A stretch of DNA of 64,000 nt from Microbacterium hydrocarbonoxydans (GCF_000956475.1 NZ_JYJB01000010.1:682001-746000), one strand, 5' to 3'; positions 19,261 to 30,697 are shown, counted from the stretch's first letter. Notes: a model not told the origin generated them from the sequence alone. Translations and numbers: made by a program.

Positions 19261-19338
19261 GCCCCCAGCGTAGAACACCGGTTCCACTAGGCTCAGGGAA
19301 TCATAGGGCTGCACGCGCTCGCGCGGCAGGGGGAAGGG

Positions 19339-20280
19339 ATGCCGGAAGTGGCAGAGAACAAGAGCAACGAGGTCGCCGAGCCTGCGGCGAACTGGAAGCC
19401 CACGGCCGAGGCGAAGTCGAAGGCGACGACGTTCCGCTGGATCGCGGCCGTACTGTGGGCGGTCGCGATCGCCGCCGAGGCGGTCGCGATCTTCTGGCTG
19501 CTCCGGCAGCGCGAGTACACCGGCCAAGACGGAGAGCTCGTCCGCGACCCCGACACCGGACTGCTCTCCGAGCCGGGTGTCACGGCGCACTTCCCCCAGT
19601 GGGCGTTCATCACCCTTCTCGTGCTGCTGGTGGTGATCGCGGCGCTGTCGATCATCGGATCGATGCTGTGGAAGAAGGCGAACCGTCTGGATCCCGCCCG
19701 CAGGGCCGACACCTTCCGCTTCTTCGTCCAGAATCAGCTGGGCGCCATCATCGCCATCGTGGCCTTCCTGCCGCTGATCATCCTGATCTTCCTGAACAAG
19801 GACATGGACAAGGGCCAGAAGACCACGGCGGGCATCGTCGGCATCGTCCTGGCGGCGCTGGCTGTGATCCTCGGCGTGGACTTCAACCCGCCGTCCGTCG
19901 AGCAGTACACGGCGGACCAGTCGACCGTGATCCAGCTGCTGGGCAAGGACGAGGTGGTCTGGGTCGACGGCGGCCAGGTGTACCACGTGTGCGACTCCGT
20001 CTCGGATGTGCAGACCGGCAGCGAGATCCGCACAGGCACGACGGCCGAGGCGATCGAGTCGGGCAAGAGCCGTCTGACGCTCGAGTTCGCCTCCGAGCTG
20101 AAGAAGTGCGACCTCGCCGTCCCGGAGAACTCCGCCGAGATCGTCGAGGCTCTGCGGGCGATCCGCGACGGTGCGACCGAGACGACCCTCCCTGCTCCGG
20201 TGTGGGCCGATCCCTCCGATGCGCCGATCGAGATCCCGGATGCCGCCGAGCCGGAACCGGAGCAGACGCCCGCCGAGTGA
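19339..20280 (+). CDS. Membrane protein with C-terminal soluble domain, unknown function
   Basis: A 313-residue protein with a short hydrophilic N-terminus and four membrane spans (about 33-55, 88-108, 133-152, 163-180). A soluble region of about 130 residues follows, presumably outside the cell, with FNPPSVEQYTADQS, VWVDGGQVYHVCDSVSDV and SELKKCDLAVP. The two cysteines in that domain could form a disulfide. The tail is Pro/Glu-rich. It starts with GGGGGAAGGG upstream and converges on the GntR gene, with the two stop codons abutting. It is divergent from the coupled membrane pair. No family recognised. Confidence 0.78.
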   Translation: MPEVAENKSNEVAEPAANWKPTAEAKSKATTFRWIAAVLWAVAIAAEAVAIFWLLRQREYTGQDGELVRDPDTGLLSEPGVTAHFPQWAFITLLVLLVVIAALSIIGSMLWKKANRLDPARRADTFRFFVQNQLGAIIAIVAFLPLIILIFLNKDMDKGQKTTAGIVGIVLAALAVILGVDFNPPSVEQYTADQSTVIQLLGKDEVVWVDGGQVYHVCDSVSDVQTGSEIRTGTTAEAIESGKSRLTLEFASELKKCDLAVPENSAEIVEALRAIRDGATETTLPAPVWADPSDAPIEIPDAAEPEPEQTPAE

Positions 20281-20937
20281 TCAGTCCCTGCTGAGCGCGT
20301 CGACGAGCCTCTCCTGAGCGGAGAGGAGGTGGGCGCTCAGCAGGTCGGCGGCGAGATCTCCGTCTCCTGCCGCGACCGCGTCGAGCATGGCCGCGTGCTG
20401 CGCCGCGATCTGTTCGGCATCCAGCAGCCTTCTGCCCTGCACCTGGGCCATGCACAGCCGCACCTCATCGAGCACGCTGCGATACATGCGCCCCGTCCGG
20501 TCGCTCTCGAGCGCATCGATCAGTGCGGTGTGGAAGCGCAGATCGGGGTCGACGGTCGCGGGATCGGGTCCGGGGGGCATGGCGAGCAGTTCGGCGTTCG
20601 CGGTGCGCGCGGCGTCCGGCACAGTGCGGAATCGCGCGAGCTCACGCAGCGCCGCACTCTCGAGCCGTGCCCTGGTGCGATAGACGTCGCGAACCGTGTC
20701 GGCGTCGATGTCGACGACGCGGGCGCTGCGATGCGCCGTGCGTACGAGCAGGCCGCCGGCGACGAGCTGCTCAATCGCCGCCTTCGCGCTGGGCCGGGCC
20801 ACCCCGAACGTCTGGGCGACGGCCGCCTCGGTCAGCGCCGCTCCGGATGGGATCTCACCGCTCAGGATCTTCGTGCGCAGCTGGGCGGTGACAGCATCCA
20901 CCACGCCGATCACTCCCAGAGAGGCATCCGTCGTCAT
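20281..20937 (-). CDS. GntR family regulator, FadR/FCD subfamily
   Basis: A 218-residue regulator: N-terminal winged helix-turn-helix (LRTKILSGEIPSGAALTEAAVAQTFGVARPSAKAAIEQL in outline, with the start AAVAQTFGVARPSAKAA as recognition region) and an all-helical FCD domain (residues 80-215) with the metal/ligand histidines likely in FHTALIDALESD, AAQHAAMLDAV and LLSAHLLSAQERL. FCD regulators usually sense small organic acids. It is divergent from a D-lactate/glycolate-type dehydrogenase, with a perfect TTGTCAGACAA palindrome between them. That makes it the likely repressor of that gene. Confidence 0.92.
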   Translation of the reverse strand: MTTDASLGVIGVVDAVTAQLRTKILSGEIPSGAALTEAAVAQTFGVARPSAKAAIEQLVAGGLLVRTAHRSARVVDIDADTVRDVYRTRARLESAALRELARFRTVPDAARTANAELLAMPPGPDPATVDPDLRFHTALIDALESDRTGRMYRSVLDEVRLCMAQVQGRRLLDAEQIAAQHAAMLDAVAAGDGDLAADLLSAHLLSAQERLVDALSRD

Positions 20938-20974
20938 GCATCCAGCCTAGTGAAGCGACCAACTGTCGGTACAC

Positions 20975-20985
20975 TTGTCAGACAA
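20975..20985. promoter_or_regulatory. Operator for the GntR/FCD regulator
   Basis: TTGTC-A-GACAA is a perfect palindrome in the short gap between the divergent gntR and dehydrogenase genes. It matches the TNGTNNNACNA pattern bound by FadR-subfamily regulators. It lies 24-34 bases upstream of the dehydrogenase start, where it would block initiation. Confidence 0.65.
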
Positions 20986-21008
20986 TCCTGTTCTCAGTGA
21001 GGAGCACC

Positions 21009-23849
21009 GTGTCGACAACGCTCGCCGAACCCCTGGATCCCGCGCTTCTGGGACCGTCGACCGAGGTGCACGTGCGCTCGATCGACCGCTTCGCTCGCGC
21101 TCACGATGCCTCGCACTACCTGCTGATACCCGATGCCGTGATCTCTCCCGTCGATGCGGAGGGCGTCGCGCGCGCCTTCGCCGCCACTCGCGCAGCCGGG
21201 CGCACGCTCACCTTCCGCTCCGGAGGCACGAGCCTGTCCGGCCAGGGCATCAGCGGCGACATCCTCGTCGACACGCGCAGCCACTTCCGCGACATCGTGG
21301 CGGCGGATGACGGCGCCTGGGTGCGGGTGGGCCCGGGAGCGACCGTCCGGCAGGTGAACACGCGTCTCGCCCGGTTCGGGCGCAAGCTCGGCCCCGACCC
21401 CGCGAGCGAGATCGCGTGCACGATCGGCGGCGTCGTCGCGAACAACTCCAGCGGCATGGCCTGCGGCATCGTCGAGAACTCATACCGGACGATCGAGTCG
21501 ATGGTGCTGGTGCTGCCGAGCGGAACGATTCTCGACACCGCTGCACCCGATGCGAATGAGCAGCTCAGGTCGACGGATCCGGAGATCGCCGACGGGCTGC
21601 TGATGCTTCGGGAGCGCCTGCTCTCCTCGCCATCGAACGTCGCCTTCGTGCGACACCAGTTCTCGATGAAGAACACCATGGGCTACGGCCTGAACGCGCT
21701 GCTCGACTTCGACGACCCGGTGCGCATCCTCGAGCATCTTGTGATCGGCTCCGAAGGCACGCTGGCCTTCGTCGCGGAGGCGCGCTTCCGCACGATCGAA
21801 GTCCGTCCGGCGATCGCCACGGGACTCCTCGTCTTCGAGACGCTGTCCGATGCGATGGCGGCGCTGCCCGACCTGGCGGCGCTCGGGCTCGCCACCATCG
21901 AGCTGATGGATGCGTCCTCGCTGCGGGTCGCGCAGGGACTCGCCGACGTCCCAGCCGCGATCGCCGCGATCGACGTCGGTGTGCACGCCGCTCTTCTCGT
22001 GGAGGTGCACGCCGGCGACGCCGCCGAGCTCGACAGCGACGCAACGAGGGCGCTCGCCCATTTCGGGATGCTGCCCCTCGCGGTACCGGCGAGCCTGACC
22101 ACGGATGCCGCGGAGCGTGCTGCGCTCTGGCACGTGCGCAAGGGGCTCTACACCGCGGTCGCCGGAGCGCGCCCCTCAGGAACCACCGCGCTGCTCGAAG
22201 ACATCGTCGTTCCCGTCGACCGGCTTCTCGCCACGTGCGAGCGGCTGGTCGGGCTCTTCGCCGACCACGGGTACGAAGGCTCGGTGATCTTCGGCCACGC
22301 GAAGGACGGCAACGTCCACTTCCTGCTCAACGAGCGCTTCGACGACCCATCCAGCGTTGAACGCTACCGGCGCTTCACCGACGATCTCGTCGACCTGGTG
22401 CTCGGCCAGGGAGGATCCCTCAAGGCTGAGCACGGCACCGGCCGGATCATGGCCCCGTTCGTGCGCAGGCAGTACGGCGACGAGCTCACCGACATGATGT
22501 GGGAGATCAAGCGCCTGATCGACCCGGACGGCATCCTGAACCCCGGGGTCGTTCTCTCCGACGACGCGGACTCCTTTCTGCACGATCTCAAGCGGGTGCC
22601 CACGGTCGAGAAGGAGGTGGACCGCTGCGTCGAGTGCGGCTACTGCGAACCCAGCTGTCCGAGCAGGAGCCTCACGCTTACGCCACGTCAGCGCATCGTG
22701 CTGCGCCGGGATATGGCCTGGGCGGAGCAGCAGGGTGACATCCGGCAGCTCGCCGAGCTGCGCGCCGACTACGACTACGACGGGGTCCAGACGTGCGCTG
22801 TCGATGGCATGTGCGCAGTCGCCTGCCCGGTCGACATCAACACCGGCGACCTGGTGCGCCGGCTGCGGGCCGAACAGAGCTCGAAGATCGAGGACGGACT
22901 GTGGGATGCTGCGGCCAGAGGGTGGGGTGCGATCACCCGCGTCGGCGGGCTCGCCCTGACCGTCGCCGATGCCCTGCCCGCACCCTTGGTCACCGGCGTC
23001 ACCAAGGGTGCTCGAGCGGTGCTGGGCGATGACACCGTTCCGCTGTACGACGCGGGCCTGCCGCGCGGCGGATCGACGTCTCCTGCAGCTGCGACGCCCC
23101 CAGACGCGGAGGTCGTGTTCTTCGGGGCCTGCATCGGGACCATGTTCGGCGCCGAGGGCCACGGCGCAGGTTCGAGGGATGCCGTCATGACCCTGCTCTC
23201 GAGAGCAGGCATCCCGTTCGTGGTTCCCGGGCACACCGGATCGCTCTGCTGCGGCACCCCGTGGAAGTCGAAGGGACACCTCGCCGGCTATGACAGGATG
23301 ACCGAGCGCACCCTCGCCGCACTCTGGTCGGCGAGCCACGAGGGCCGGCTGCCGGTCGTCTGCGATGCCGCATCGTGCACCGAGGGGCTTCATGTGATGC
23401 TCGCGAAGGCGCGCGACGAGCACCCCGAGTACGCGGGACTCGAGATCGAAGATGCGACCGCCTACCTCGCCCGCGAGGTGCTCCCCCGCCTGGACGTGTC
23501 ACGCAGCCTCCGCAGGATAGCGGTGCATCCCTCCTGCTCCACGACCGCGCTGGGCGCGACGCCCGCCCTGAAGACCATCGCCTCCGCTGTCGCTGAGGAG
23601 ATCTACGTGCCAGAGGACTGGGGATGCTGCGCGTTCGCCGGCGACCGGGGGATGCTGCACCCCGAACTCACCGCGAGCGCGACCGCCGTGGAGGCCGCCG
23701 AACTGCGCGGGGCCGAGCGCGAAGGAGCGTTCGACGCCTTCGTCTCCGCCAATCGCACCTGCGAGATCGGAATGACGCGGGCGACCGGACGGCCGTACCG
23801 CCACATTGCCGAGGTGCTCGAGGAGTGCAGCAGGCCGACTCAGAAGTGA
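21009..23849 (+). CDS. FAD/Fe-S dehydrogenase, D-lactate or glycolate type (GlcD-GlcF fusion)
   Basis: A 946-residue respiratory-type dehydrogenase. The N-terminal FAD-binding_4 domain (about 35-230) has FRSGGTSLSGQGISGDI and GGVVANNSSGMACG. The FAD-oxidase C domain follows (to about 530) with EDIVVPVDRL, FGHAKDGNVHF and EHGTGRIMAPFV. Next is a ferredoxin-like domain with two CxxCxxCxxxCP-type clusters (CVECGYCEPSCP, CAVDGMCAVACP), and the C-terminal CCG domains have SLCCGTPWKSKG and WGCCAFAGDRG. The likely reaction is oxidation of a D-2-hydroxy acid with electrons to quinone; the exact substrate is inferred. The GTG at 21009 follows GAGGAG, while a second GTG at 20997 lacks a site. Probably repressed by the divergent FCD regulator. 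Confidence 0.92.
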   Translation: MSTTLAEPLDPALLGPSTEVHVRSIDRFARAHDASHYLLIPDAVISPVDAEGVARAFAATRAAGRTLTFRSGGTSLSGQGISGDILVDTRSHFRDIVAADDGAWVRVGPGATVRQVNTRLARFGRKLGPDPASEIACTIGGVVANNSSGMACGIVENSYRTIESMVLVLPSGTILDTAAPDANEQLRSTDPEIADGLLMLRERLLSSPSNVAFVRHQFSMKNTMGYGLNALLDFDDPVRILEHLVIGSEGTLAFVAEARFRTIEVRPAIATGLLVFETLSDAMAALPDLAALGLATIELMDASSLRVAQGLADVPAAIAAIDVGVHAALLVEVHAGDAAELDSDATRALAHFGMLPLAVPASLTTDAAERAALWHVRKGLYTAVAGARPSGTTALLEDIVVPVDRLLATCERLVGLFADHGYEGSVIFGHAKDGNVHFLLNERFDDPSSVERYRRFTDDLVDLVLGQGGSLKAEHGTGRIMAPFVRRQYGDELTDMMWEIKRLIDPDGILNPGVVLSDDADSFLHDLKRVPTVEKEVDRCVECGYCEPSCPSRSLTLTPRQRIVLRRDMAWAEQQGDIRQLAELRADYDYDGVQTCAVDGMCAVACPVDINTGDLVRRLRAEQSSKIEDGLWDAAARGWGAITRVGGLALTVADALPAPLVTGVTKGARAVLGDDTVPLYDAGLPRGGSTSPAAATPPDAEVVFFGACIGTMFGAEGHGAGSRDAVMTLLSRAGIPFVVPGHTGSLCCGTPWKSKGHLAGYDRMTERTLAALWSASHEGRLPVVCDAASCTEGLHVMLAKARDEHPEYAGLEIEDATAYLAREVLPRLDVSRSLRRIAVHPSCSTTALGATPALKTIASAVAEEIYVPEDWGCCAFAGDRGMLHPELTASATAVEAAELRGAEREGAFDAFVSANRTCEIGMTRATGRPYRHIAEVLEECSRPTQK

Positions 23850-25315
23850 GAAGAGCTCCCCGATCCGGAGAAGCTGCCGCCACTCGATCCGTATCCGGTC
23901 GACGATCCGCCCGAGGAGAACGAACTGCTCGCGGCGGCCGCACGATCTGATTCGACCCTGCTCACGCCTGCGCTGTAGCCGGCACCGAACACGATCGGAT
24001 TCCAGAACTGGCCCGGGCCGTAGACCGTGTCGAGGATCACCCCTGACCGAGGCTGCGCAGACCGCCGTTCGCGCTCCATCGCGGCTTCCATCGCCTGACG
24101 CTCTTCGTTCGTCTTCGCGTACACCTCGATGAGAGCCCTCGAGTGCTCTCGGAGCAGACGAGACAGCTCGGCACGCAGAGACTCGAGCGCCTCCAGCGCG
24201 GCCTCCGGAGTGATGGTCTGGGCTCGCAGGCCCGCCCCGAGCTTCTCGATCTCAGAATCCGCCGATGCCTGGAAGCTCTCGAGCGCCTGCACGGATGCCG
24301 AGCCCTGGGCGGCCGGATCGGCCGTCAGCGCCGAGATCGCTCGCACGTCTTCGCGCACGGGCTCGGCCTGCGCCGCCCATGCCCTCTCCCACGTCGCCGA
24401 GCGTGTCAGCAGGGCCGCCGCGTTGACGATGGCGTCGTCGACGAAGTCCATCTCGGCCGCCTCGTCAGCGAACTTCCTCGCCTGTTCGGGACTCCCCGAC
24501 CGGGATCGCTCCCTCTTGCTCAGCGCCTGCAGGCGCTGCTGCTCTTCGACGGCGCCGTAGTACCGTCCGCTGAAATCATGGAACCGCTGCTCGAGTCGCT
24601 GCGCGAACGATGACTCGCGCGGAAGCGTGCGCGCAGACAGCTCGGTCATGTCGAGATCCATGGTCACGGCGGTGAGGTGCTCTCCTCCACGCGTGAGCTC
24701 CCGTGCGAACTTCTCACGCCTGCTGGCACGAACGGCGACGATGCCGATCCAGGTTCCGATGCCGGCGACGCCGGCGACGGCCGTGGTGCCGATGAAGCCG
24801 GGCGAGGCATACCACGGGCGGTTGATCAGAGAGGCCGCCTTGGTCACACCCGCGATGATCCCGTCGGTCCAGAAGGCAGCTCGGAAGTCGTCCTTCGCAG
24901 CATCCTGGATCGAGGTCTGATCGTCGAGCGAGACAGTGCGATCGTCGCCGAAGTAGGTTCCGACCTGACGTCCGTCGGGGTCGAGCGCGAAGATGAACAG
25001 GCCGTTGGCCCATTTCTGCCCGTCGGCGCTGATCCACTCCGGGTGCTCGGTTCGCGCATATTCGAGCACCTTCTCGTTCATCTTGTCGTCGTACTCACCG
25101 CTGTACGTGTAGATCACCACGGTCGTCGGCTCGTAGAAGTCGACGCCAGAGAGCTCCTGCTCCAGGCGCGGCACGTCGAGCCTGCCCGCGGTGTCGATGA
25201 TCACGAGATCGTCGTCCGCGGCGGCCATAGCTCCGAGGGACGGGACGACGATCGACAGGATGAACAGGAGGACTCCGGCGAGAACGGATCCCGCGCGGGC
25301 GGCTGGTCGCGACAT
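23840..25315 (-). CDS. DUF5129/TPM-type membrane-anchored protein
   Basis: A 491-residue protein. A signal peptide or anchor (about 1-32) precedes an extracytoplasmic TPM-like domain (LVIIDTAGRLDVPRLEQEL, TVVIYTYSGEYDDKMNEKVL, GTYFGDDRTVSLDD). A second membrane span (about 173-195) leads to a long cytoplasmic coiled-coil-rich region (ELSRLLREHSRALIEVYAK, EERQAMEAAMERERRS). The end is Gly/Ser-rich with GGSFSGSGSSSHF, the tail style of TPM_phosphatase proteins. I recognise the family as DUF5129 of actinobacteria; function unknown. Its last 10 bases overlap the end of the convergent dehydrogenase gene. Confidence 0.82.
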   Translation of the reverse strand: MSRPAARAGSVLAGVLLFILSIVVPSLGAMAAADDDLVIIDTAGRLDVPRLEQELSGVDFYEPTTVVIYTYSGEYDDKMNEKVLEYARTEHPEWISADGQKWANGLFIFALDPDGRQVGTYFGDDRTVSLDDQTSIQDAAKDDFRAAFWTDGIIAGVTKAASLINRPWYASPGFIGTTAVAGVAGIGTWIGIVAVRASRREKFARELTRGGEHLTAVTMDLDMTELSARTLPRESSFAQRLEQRFHDFSGRYYGAVEEQQRLQALSKRERSRSGSPEQARKFADEAAEMDFVDDAIVNAAALLTRSATWERAWAAQAEPVREDVRAISALTADPAAQGSASVQALESFQASADSEIEKLGAGLRAQTITPEAALEALESLRAELSRLLREHSRALIEVYAKTNEERQAMEAAMERERRSAQPRSGVILDTVYGPGQFWNPIVFGAGYSAGVSRVESDRAAAASSSFSSGGSSTGYGSSGGSFSGSGSSSHF

Positions 25316-25333
25316 GCCCCCACCCTAACGACA

Positions 25334-25361
25334 AGAGGGCGCCCCCGAAGGGACGCCCTCT
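25334..25361 (-). terminator. Hairpin terminator downstream of ilvC
   Basis: AGAGGGCG and CGCCCTCT form an 8-bp stem with an inner CCC/GGG extension, 105 bases beyond the ilvC stop and before the next reverse-strand gene. The following TTGTCGTT is a weak T-tract. Confidence 0.65.
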
Positions 25362-25372
25362 CAGTGTCACCG

Positions 25373-25397
25373 GTCAGCGCGCAGCGCTGCCGTCGAC
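25373..25397. repeat. Downstream copy of the ilvC 3' end (25-bp direct repeat)
   Basis: These 25 bases repeat exactly the stop codon and last seven codons of ilvC (25466-25490). The offset is 93 bases. Read on the reverse strand it again gives VDGSAAR and stop, but with no gene in front of it. This looks like a small tandem duplication or recombination scar at the end of ilvC. Confidence 0.75.
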
Positions 25398-25465
25398 CCA
25401 GGCCCGAAGGGCCGGCGGCCGCGACAGCGGCCCGACCAGCACAGTCTTCCGAAGGCTACGGCGCC

Positions 25466-26543
<1,078 letters not shown>

Positions 26544-26562
26544 TCAGGGACCCAGGTTCGTG

Positions 26563-27072
26563 TCAGCCGCGCAGGACGCGCTCGGTGATGCTCTTGCCGC
26601 CGCGCCCGATGGCGAGGAGGCCGGACTGGGCGATCTCCTTGATGCCGAACGGCTCGAGCGCGCGCAGCATCGCGTCGACCTTGCCCTTGTCGCCGGTGAC
26701 CTCGATCACCAGGGCATCGGAGGCGTAGTCGACCACCGAGGCGCGGAAGAGGTTCACGACCTCGATCACGTTCGAGCGGGTCGAGTTGTCGGTGCGCACC
26801 TTCACGAGCATGTGCTCGCGCTGCACAGAGGTCGAGAAGTCCAGCTCGACGATCTTGATGACGTTGATCAGCTTGTTCAGCTGCTTGGTCACCTGCTCCA
26901 GCGGAAGGTCCTCGACGTCGACGACGACGGTGATGCGCGAGATGCCGGGCACCTCGGTCACGCCCACCGCGAGCGAGTCGATGTTGAAGCCGCGGCGGGC
27001 GAACAGCCCGGCCACGCGGGTCAGGAGGCCGGGGGTGTTCTCCACCAGCAGGCTCAGCACGTGAGTCGACAT
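26563..27072 (-). CDS. ilvN: Acetolactate synthase small (regulatory) subunit
   Basis: A 169-residue regulatory subunit that binds valine and activates the large subunit. The N-terminal ACT domain is LLVENTPGLLTRVAGLFARRG; the second half has VIEVVNLFRASVVDYASDALVIEVTG in outline, with the end LLAIGRGGKSITERVLRG. Length matches the actinobacterial family. The start (MSTHVLSLLVEN) is two bases after the ilvB stop; a longer frame upstream is antisense artefact. It forms the acetohydroxyacid synthase complex with ilvB. Confidence 0.97.
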   Translation of the reverse strand: MSTHVLSLLVENTPGLLTRVAGLFARRGFNIDSLAVGVTEVPGISRITVVVDVEDLPLEQVTKQLNKLINVIKIVELDFSTSVQREHMLVKVRTDNSTRSNVIEVVNLFRASVVDYASDALVIEVTGDKGKVDAMLRALEPFGIKEIAQSGLLAIGRGGKSITERVLRG

Positions 27073-27074
27073 GG

Positions 27075-28877
27075 TCAGTCCTCCTCGTCGAAAGCGGGCG
27101 CGTGGTCGCGGGCGTACTGGACGTAGCTGTTGCTCACTCCCTGCGGCACCATCGGCCACACCATGGAGTCGGCGCTGACGACGAAGTCGATGACCACGGG
27201 GCGATCATTCGTCTCCAGGGCGAGCTTGATCGCCGCATCCACCTCGTCTTCCTTCTCGACGCGGATCGCGAGGCAGCCGTACGCCTCGGCGAGCTTGACG
27301 AAGTCCGGGATGCGCACGGTGCCGTGGCCCGTGTTCAGATCGGTGTTCGAGTGGCGTCCGTCGTAGAACAGCGTCTGCCACTGGCGAACCATGCCCAGGG
27401 ACGAGTTGTTGATGATCGCGACCTTGATCGGGATGTTGTTGATCGTGCAGGTCGCGAGCTCCTGGTTGGTCATCTGGAAGCATCCGTCGCCGTCGATCGC
27501 CCACACCGGGCGGTCGGGCTCGGCGACCTTGGCGCCCATCGCGGCGGGCACGGAGTAACCCATGGTGCCGGCGCCGCCGGAGTTCAGCCAGGCGTTGGGG
27601 CGCTCGTACTTGATGAACTGCGCGGCCCACATCTGGTGCTGTCCGACGCCCGCGGCGTAGATTCCCTCGGGCCCGGTGAGCTCGCCGATGCGCTGGATCA
27701 CGTACTGCGGAGCGAGCAGGCCGTCGGTCGTGGGCGCGTATCCGAGAGGGAACTCCTTGCGGAGCCCGTCGAGATACGACCACCATTCCTCGATGTCCGG
27801 CTTGCCATCTCCGATCGCGCCGCGGTACGCGGTCTCGAGATCGATCAGCACGTCGCGCACGTCGCCGACGATCGGCACGTCGGCCGTGCGGATCTTCGAG
27901 ATCTCGGCGGGATCGATGTCCACGTGCACGACCTTCGCGTGCGGCGCGAACAGTGCGGCCTTGCCCGTCACACGGTCATCGAAGCGCGCGCCGAGCGAGA
28001 CGAGCAGATCGGCCTCCTGCAGCGCCAGCACGGCGGGAACCGTGCCGTGCATTCCCGGCATGCCCAGGTGCTGGTGGTGCGAGTCGGGGAAGGCCCCGCG
28101 CGCCATCAGCGTCGTCACGACCGGTGCGCCGGTGGTCTCTGCGAGGTCGAGCAGCTCAGCCGCCGCGCGACCGCGCACCACGCCGCCGCCGACGTACAGG
28201 ACCGGCTTCTTCGCCTCGGCGAGCAGGGCCGCAGCGGCCTGGATCTGCTTGCCGTGGGCCTTGGTCACGGGCCGGTAGCCAGGCAGCTCGTACTTCGGCG
28301 GCCAGATGAACGGCGCCGTGTCCTGCTGCGCGTCCTTCGTGATGTCCACGAGCACGGGGCCGGGGCGGCCGGTCGAGGCGATCTCGTAGGCCGCCGCGAT
28401 CGCACCGGGGATCTCCGAGGCATCCTTCACCAGGAACGAGTGCTTGGTGATCGGCATGGTGATGCCGACGATGTCCGCTTCCTGGAACGCGTCGGTGCCC
28501 ATGAGGGTCGAGAACACCTGTCCCGTGATCGCGAGCATCGGAACCGAGTCCATGTACGCATCGGCGATCGCGGTGACGAGGTTGGTCGCGCCGGGACCGG
28601 ACGTCGCGATGCAGACGCCGACCTTGCCGGACGAGGATGCGTAGCCCTCGGCCGCGTGGCCCGCGCCCTGCTCGTGACGCACGAGGATGTGACGCAGCTG
28701 AGTCGCCGACATGAGCGGGTCGTAGACGGGGAGGATGGCGCCGCCGGGAAGGCCGAACACGTCTGTCACGCCGAGGAGTTCGAGCGTGCGGACGACGGCT
28801 TCGGCTCCCGTGATCTCCGGAGCGGCGGACTTGGCGGCGGGCGGTCTCGGCACGGCCGAGACGGAGTCAGCAGTCAT
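27075..28877 (-). CDS. ilvB: Acetolactate synthase large (catalytic) subunit
   Basis: A 600-residue ThDP-dependent enzyme, first common step of Val/Leu/Ile synthesis. It shows the FAD/ThDP entry [16 protein letters not shown], catalytic Glu region [37 protein letters not shown]-binding [11 protein letters not shown] and the ThDP motif [19 protein letters not shown]. Three domains in the standard order. AAGGA lies about 8 bases before the ATG. The 92 bases upstream to ilvD contain no branched-chain-rich leader peptide that I can see, so classic attenuation is not supported here. Confidence 0.97.
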   Translation of the reverse strand: MTADSVSAVPRPPAAKSAAPEITGAEAVVRTLELLGVTDVFGLPGGAILPVYDPLMSATQLRHILVRHEQGAGHAAEGYASSSGKVGVCIATSGPGATNLVTAIADAYMDSVPMLAITGQVFSTLMGTDAFQEADIVGITMPITKHSFLVKDASEIPGAIAAAYEIASTGRPGPVLVDITKDAQQDTAPFIWPPKYELPGYRPVTKAHGKQIQAAAALLAEAKKPVLYVGGGVVRGRAAAELLDLAETTGAPVVTTLMARGAFPDSHHQHLGMPGMHGTVPAVLALQEADLLVSLGARFDDRVTGKAALFAPHAKVVHVDIDPAEISKIRTADVPIVGDVRDVLIDLETAYRGAIGDGKPDIEEWWSYLDGLRKEFPLGYAPTTDGLLAPQYVIQRIGELTGPEGIYAAGVGQHQMWAAQFIKYERPNAWLNSGGAGTMGYSVPAAMGAKVAEPDRPVWAIDGDGCFQMTNQELATCTINNIPIKVAIINNSSLGMVRQWQTLFYDGRHSNTDLNTGHGTVRIPDFVKLAEAYGCLAIRVEKEDEVDAAIKLALETNDRPVVIDFVVSADSMVWPMVPQGVSNSYVQYARDHAPAFDEED

Positions 28878-28969
28878 GGGACTTCCTTACTGATGGTCTG
28901 GAGGCGACGTCGGATGCCGGAGCATCTGAGGCTCGGTGCGTCGGCGGGCTCAGCACCGGTTCATTCGGA

Positions 28970-30688
28970 TCAGCCGGTCGTCGCGCCCTCGGCGGCGGAC
29001 CGCACGAGACGCGAGTACTTGGCAAGAACGCCACGGGTATAGCGCGGGGGAAGCGGCTCCCAGCCAGAACGGCGGGAGGCGAGCTCCGACTCGTCGACGA
29101 GTAGGTCGAGAGAACGAGCTGCGATATCGACCCGTATCAGATCACCATCGCGCACGAAGGCGATAGGACCTGCGTCCACCGCTTCGGGTGCTATGTGGCC
29201 GATGCACAGGCCGGTTGTGCCGCCTGAGAATCGTCCGTCTGTCAAGAGTAGTACATCTTTTCCGAGCCCCGCGCCCTTGATGGCGGCGGTGATCGCGAGC
29301 ATCTCCCGCATGCCGGGCCCGCCCTTGGGGCCTTCGTAGCGGATCACGATCACGGTGTTCTTCTCGATCTCGCCGTTGGCGACGGCATCCATCGCCGCCC
29401 GCTCCCGCTCGAAGACGCGCGCGGTGCCCTCGAATACCGCGGCATCGAAGCCCGCGGTCTTCACGACGGCACCCTCGGGAGCCAGTGAGCCGTGCAGGAT
29501 CGTGAGCCCGCCCGTCGCGTGGATCGGGTCGTCGAAGGTGTGGATGACCTCGCCATCGATCGGCATGGGGTCGAGCTCGGCGAGGTTCTCGGCGAGCGTC
29601 TTTCCGGTGACCGTGAGCGCGTCGCCGTGCAGCAGCCCCTCGTCGAGCATCGCCTTCATGATCACCGGGATGCCGCCGTGCCGGTCGACGTCGTTCATGA
29701 CGTACTTGCCGAAGGGCTTCATGTCGGCGACGTGCGGAACCTTGTCGCCGATGCGGTTGAAGTCGTGCAGGCTCAGCTCGACCTCGGCCTCGCGGGCGAT
29801 GGCGAGCAGGTGCAGCACGACGTTCGTCGAGCCGCCGAGCGCCATCGCCAGCGCGATCGCGTTCTCGAAGGCCTCCTTGGTGAGGATGTCGCGGGTCGTG
29901 ATGCCCTGACGAAGCAGGTTCACGACCGCTTCGCCCGAGCGGTGCGCGAAGTAGTCGCGGCGGCGGTCGGCCGCAGGCGGGGCCGCGGATCCTGGCAGGC
30001 TGAGTCCGAGCGCCTCGGCGACCGACGCCATGGTGTTCGCGGTGTACATGCCGCCGCAGGCGCCTTCGCCCGGCGCGATCGCGCACTCGATGCGCTTGAG
30101 GTCCTCTTCGCTCATGAGGCCGGCCCGGCATGCGCCGACGGCCTCGAACGAGTCGATGATGGTGACGTCCTTCTCGGTGCCGTCGGAGAGCTTCACCCAT
30201 CCGGGTGCGATGGAGCCGGCGTACAGGAACACGCTCGACAGGTCGAGTCGGGCACTGGCCATGAGCATGCCGGGGATCGACTTGTCGCATCCGGCGAGCA
30301 GCACGGAGCCGTCGAGGCGCTCGGCCATCATCACCGTCTCCACGGAGTCCGCGATGACCTCGCGCGAGACCAGCGAGAAGTGCATGCCCTCGTGGCCCAT
30401 GGAGATGCCGTCGGAGACCGAGATGGTGCCGAACTGCAGGGGGTAGCCTCCGCCGGAGTGCACCCCCTCCTTCGCTCCCTGAGCGAGCCTGTCAAGGCTC
30501 AGGTTGCAGGGCGTGATCTCGTTCCAGCTCGAGGCGATGCCGATCTGCGGCTTGTCCCAGTCGGCGTCGCCCATGCCGACCGCACGGAGCATCCCCCGGG
30601 AAGTGGTCGCCTCGATGCCGTCGGTGACGACGCGGCTGCGGGGTTTGATGTCGACGGACTCGGGCGATTCGGGATCATGCGAGGACAT
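28970..30688 (-). CDS. ilvD: Dihydroxy-acid dehydratase
   Basis: A 572-residue Fe-S dehydratase for Val/Ile synthesis (cytoplasm). Cluster and Mg ligands are visible in [19 protein letters not shown], the VGACRAGLM region and [18 protein letters not shown], and late [19 protein letters not shown] holds the active-site Ser/Thr and cysteine. Length is standard for the IlvD/Edd family. Upstream of ilvBNC on the same strand with a 92-base gap, completing the branched-chain module. otsB starts the next upstream cluster only 9 bases away. Confidence 0.96.
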   Translation of the reverse strand: MSSHDPESPESVDIKPRSRVVTDGIEATTSRGMLRAVGMGDADWDKPQIGIASSWNEITPCNLSLDRLAQGAKEGVHSGGGYPLQFGTISVSDGISMGHEGMHFSLVSREVIADSVETVMMAERLDGSVLLAGCDKSIPGMLMASARLDLSSVFLYAGSIAPGWVKLSDGTEKDVTIIDSFEAVGACRAGLMSEEDLKRIECAIAPGEGACGGMYTANTMASVAEALGLSLPGSAAPPAADRRRDYFAHRSGEAVVNLLRQGITTRDILTKEAFENAIALAMALGGSTNVVLHLLAIAREAEVELSLHDFNRIGDKVPHVADMKPFGKYVMNDVDRHGGIPVIMKAMLDEGLLHGDALTVTGKTLAENLAELDPMPIDGEVIHTFDDPIHATGGLTILHGSLAPEGAVVKTAGFDAAVFEGTARVFERERAAMDAVANGEIEKNTVIVIRYEGPKGGPGMREMLAITAAIKGAGLGKDVLLLTDGRFSGGTTGLCIGHIAPEAVDAGPIAFVRDGDLIRVDIAARSLDLLVDESELASRRSGWEPLPPRYTRGVLAKYSRLVRSAAEGATTG

Positions 30689-30697
30689 GCAGGAAGT

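Noticed and set aside
28878..28969. Attenuator or leader peptide upstream of ilvB
   Set aside because: No short frame rich in Ile/Leu/Val codons and no terminator/antiterminator pair is visible in the 92-base gap.
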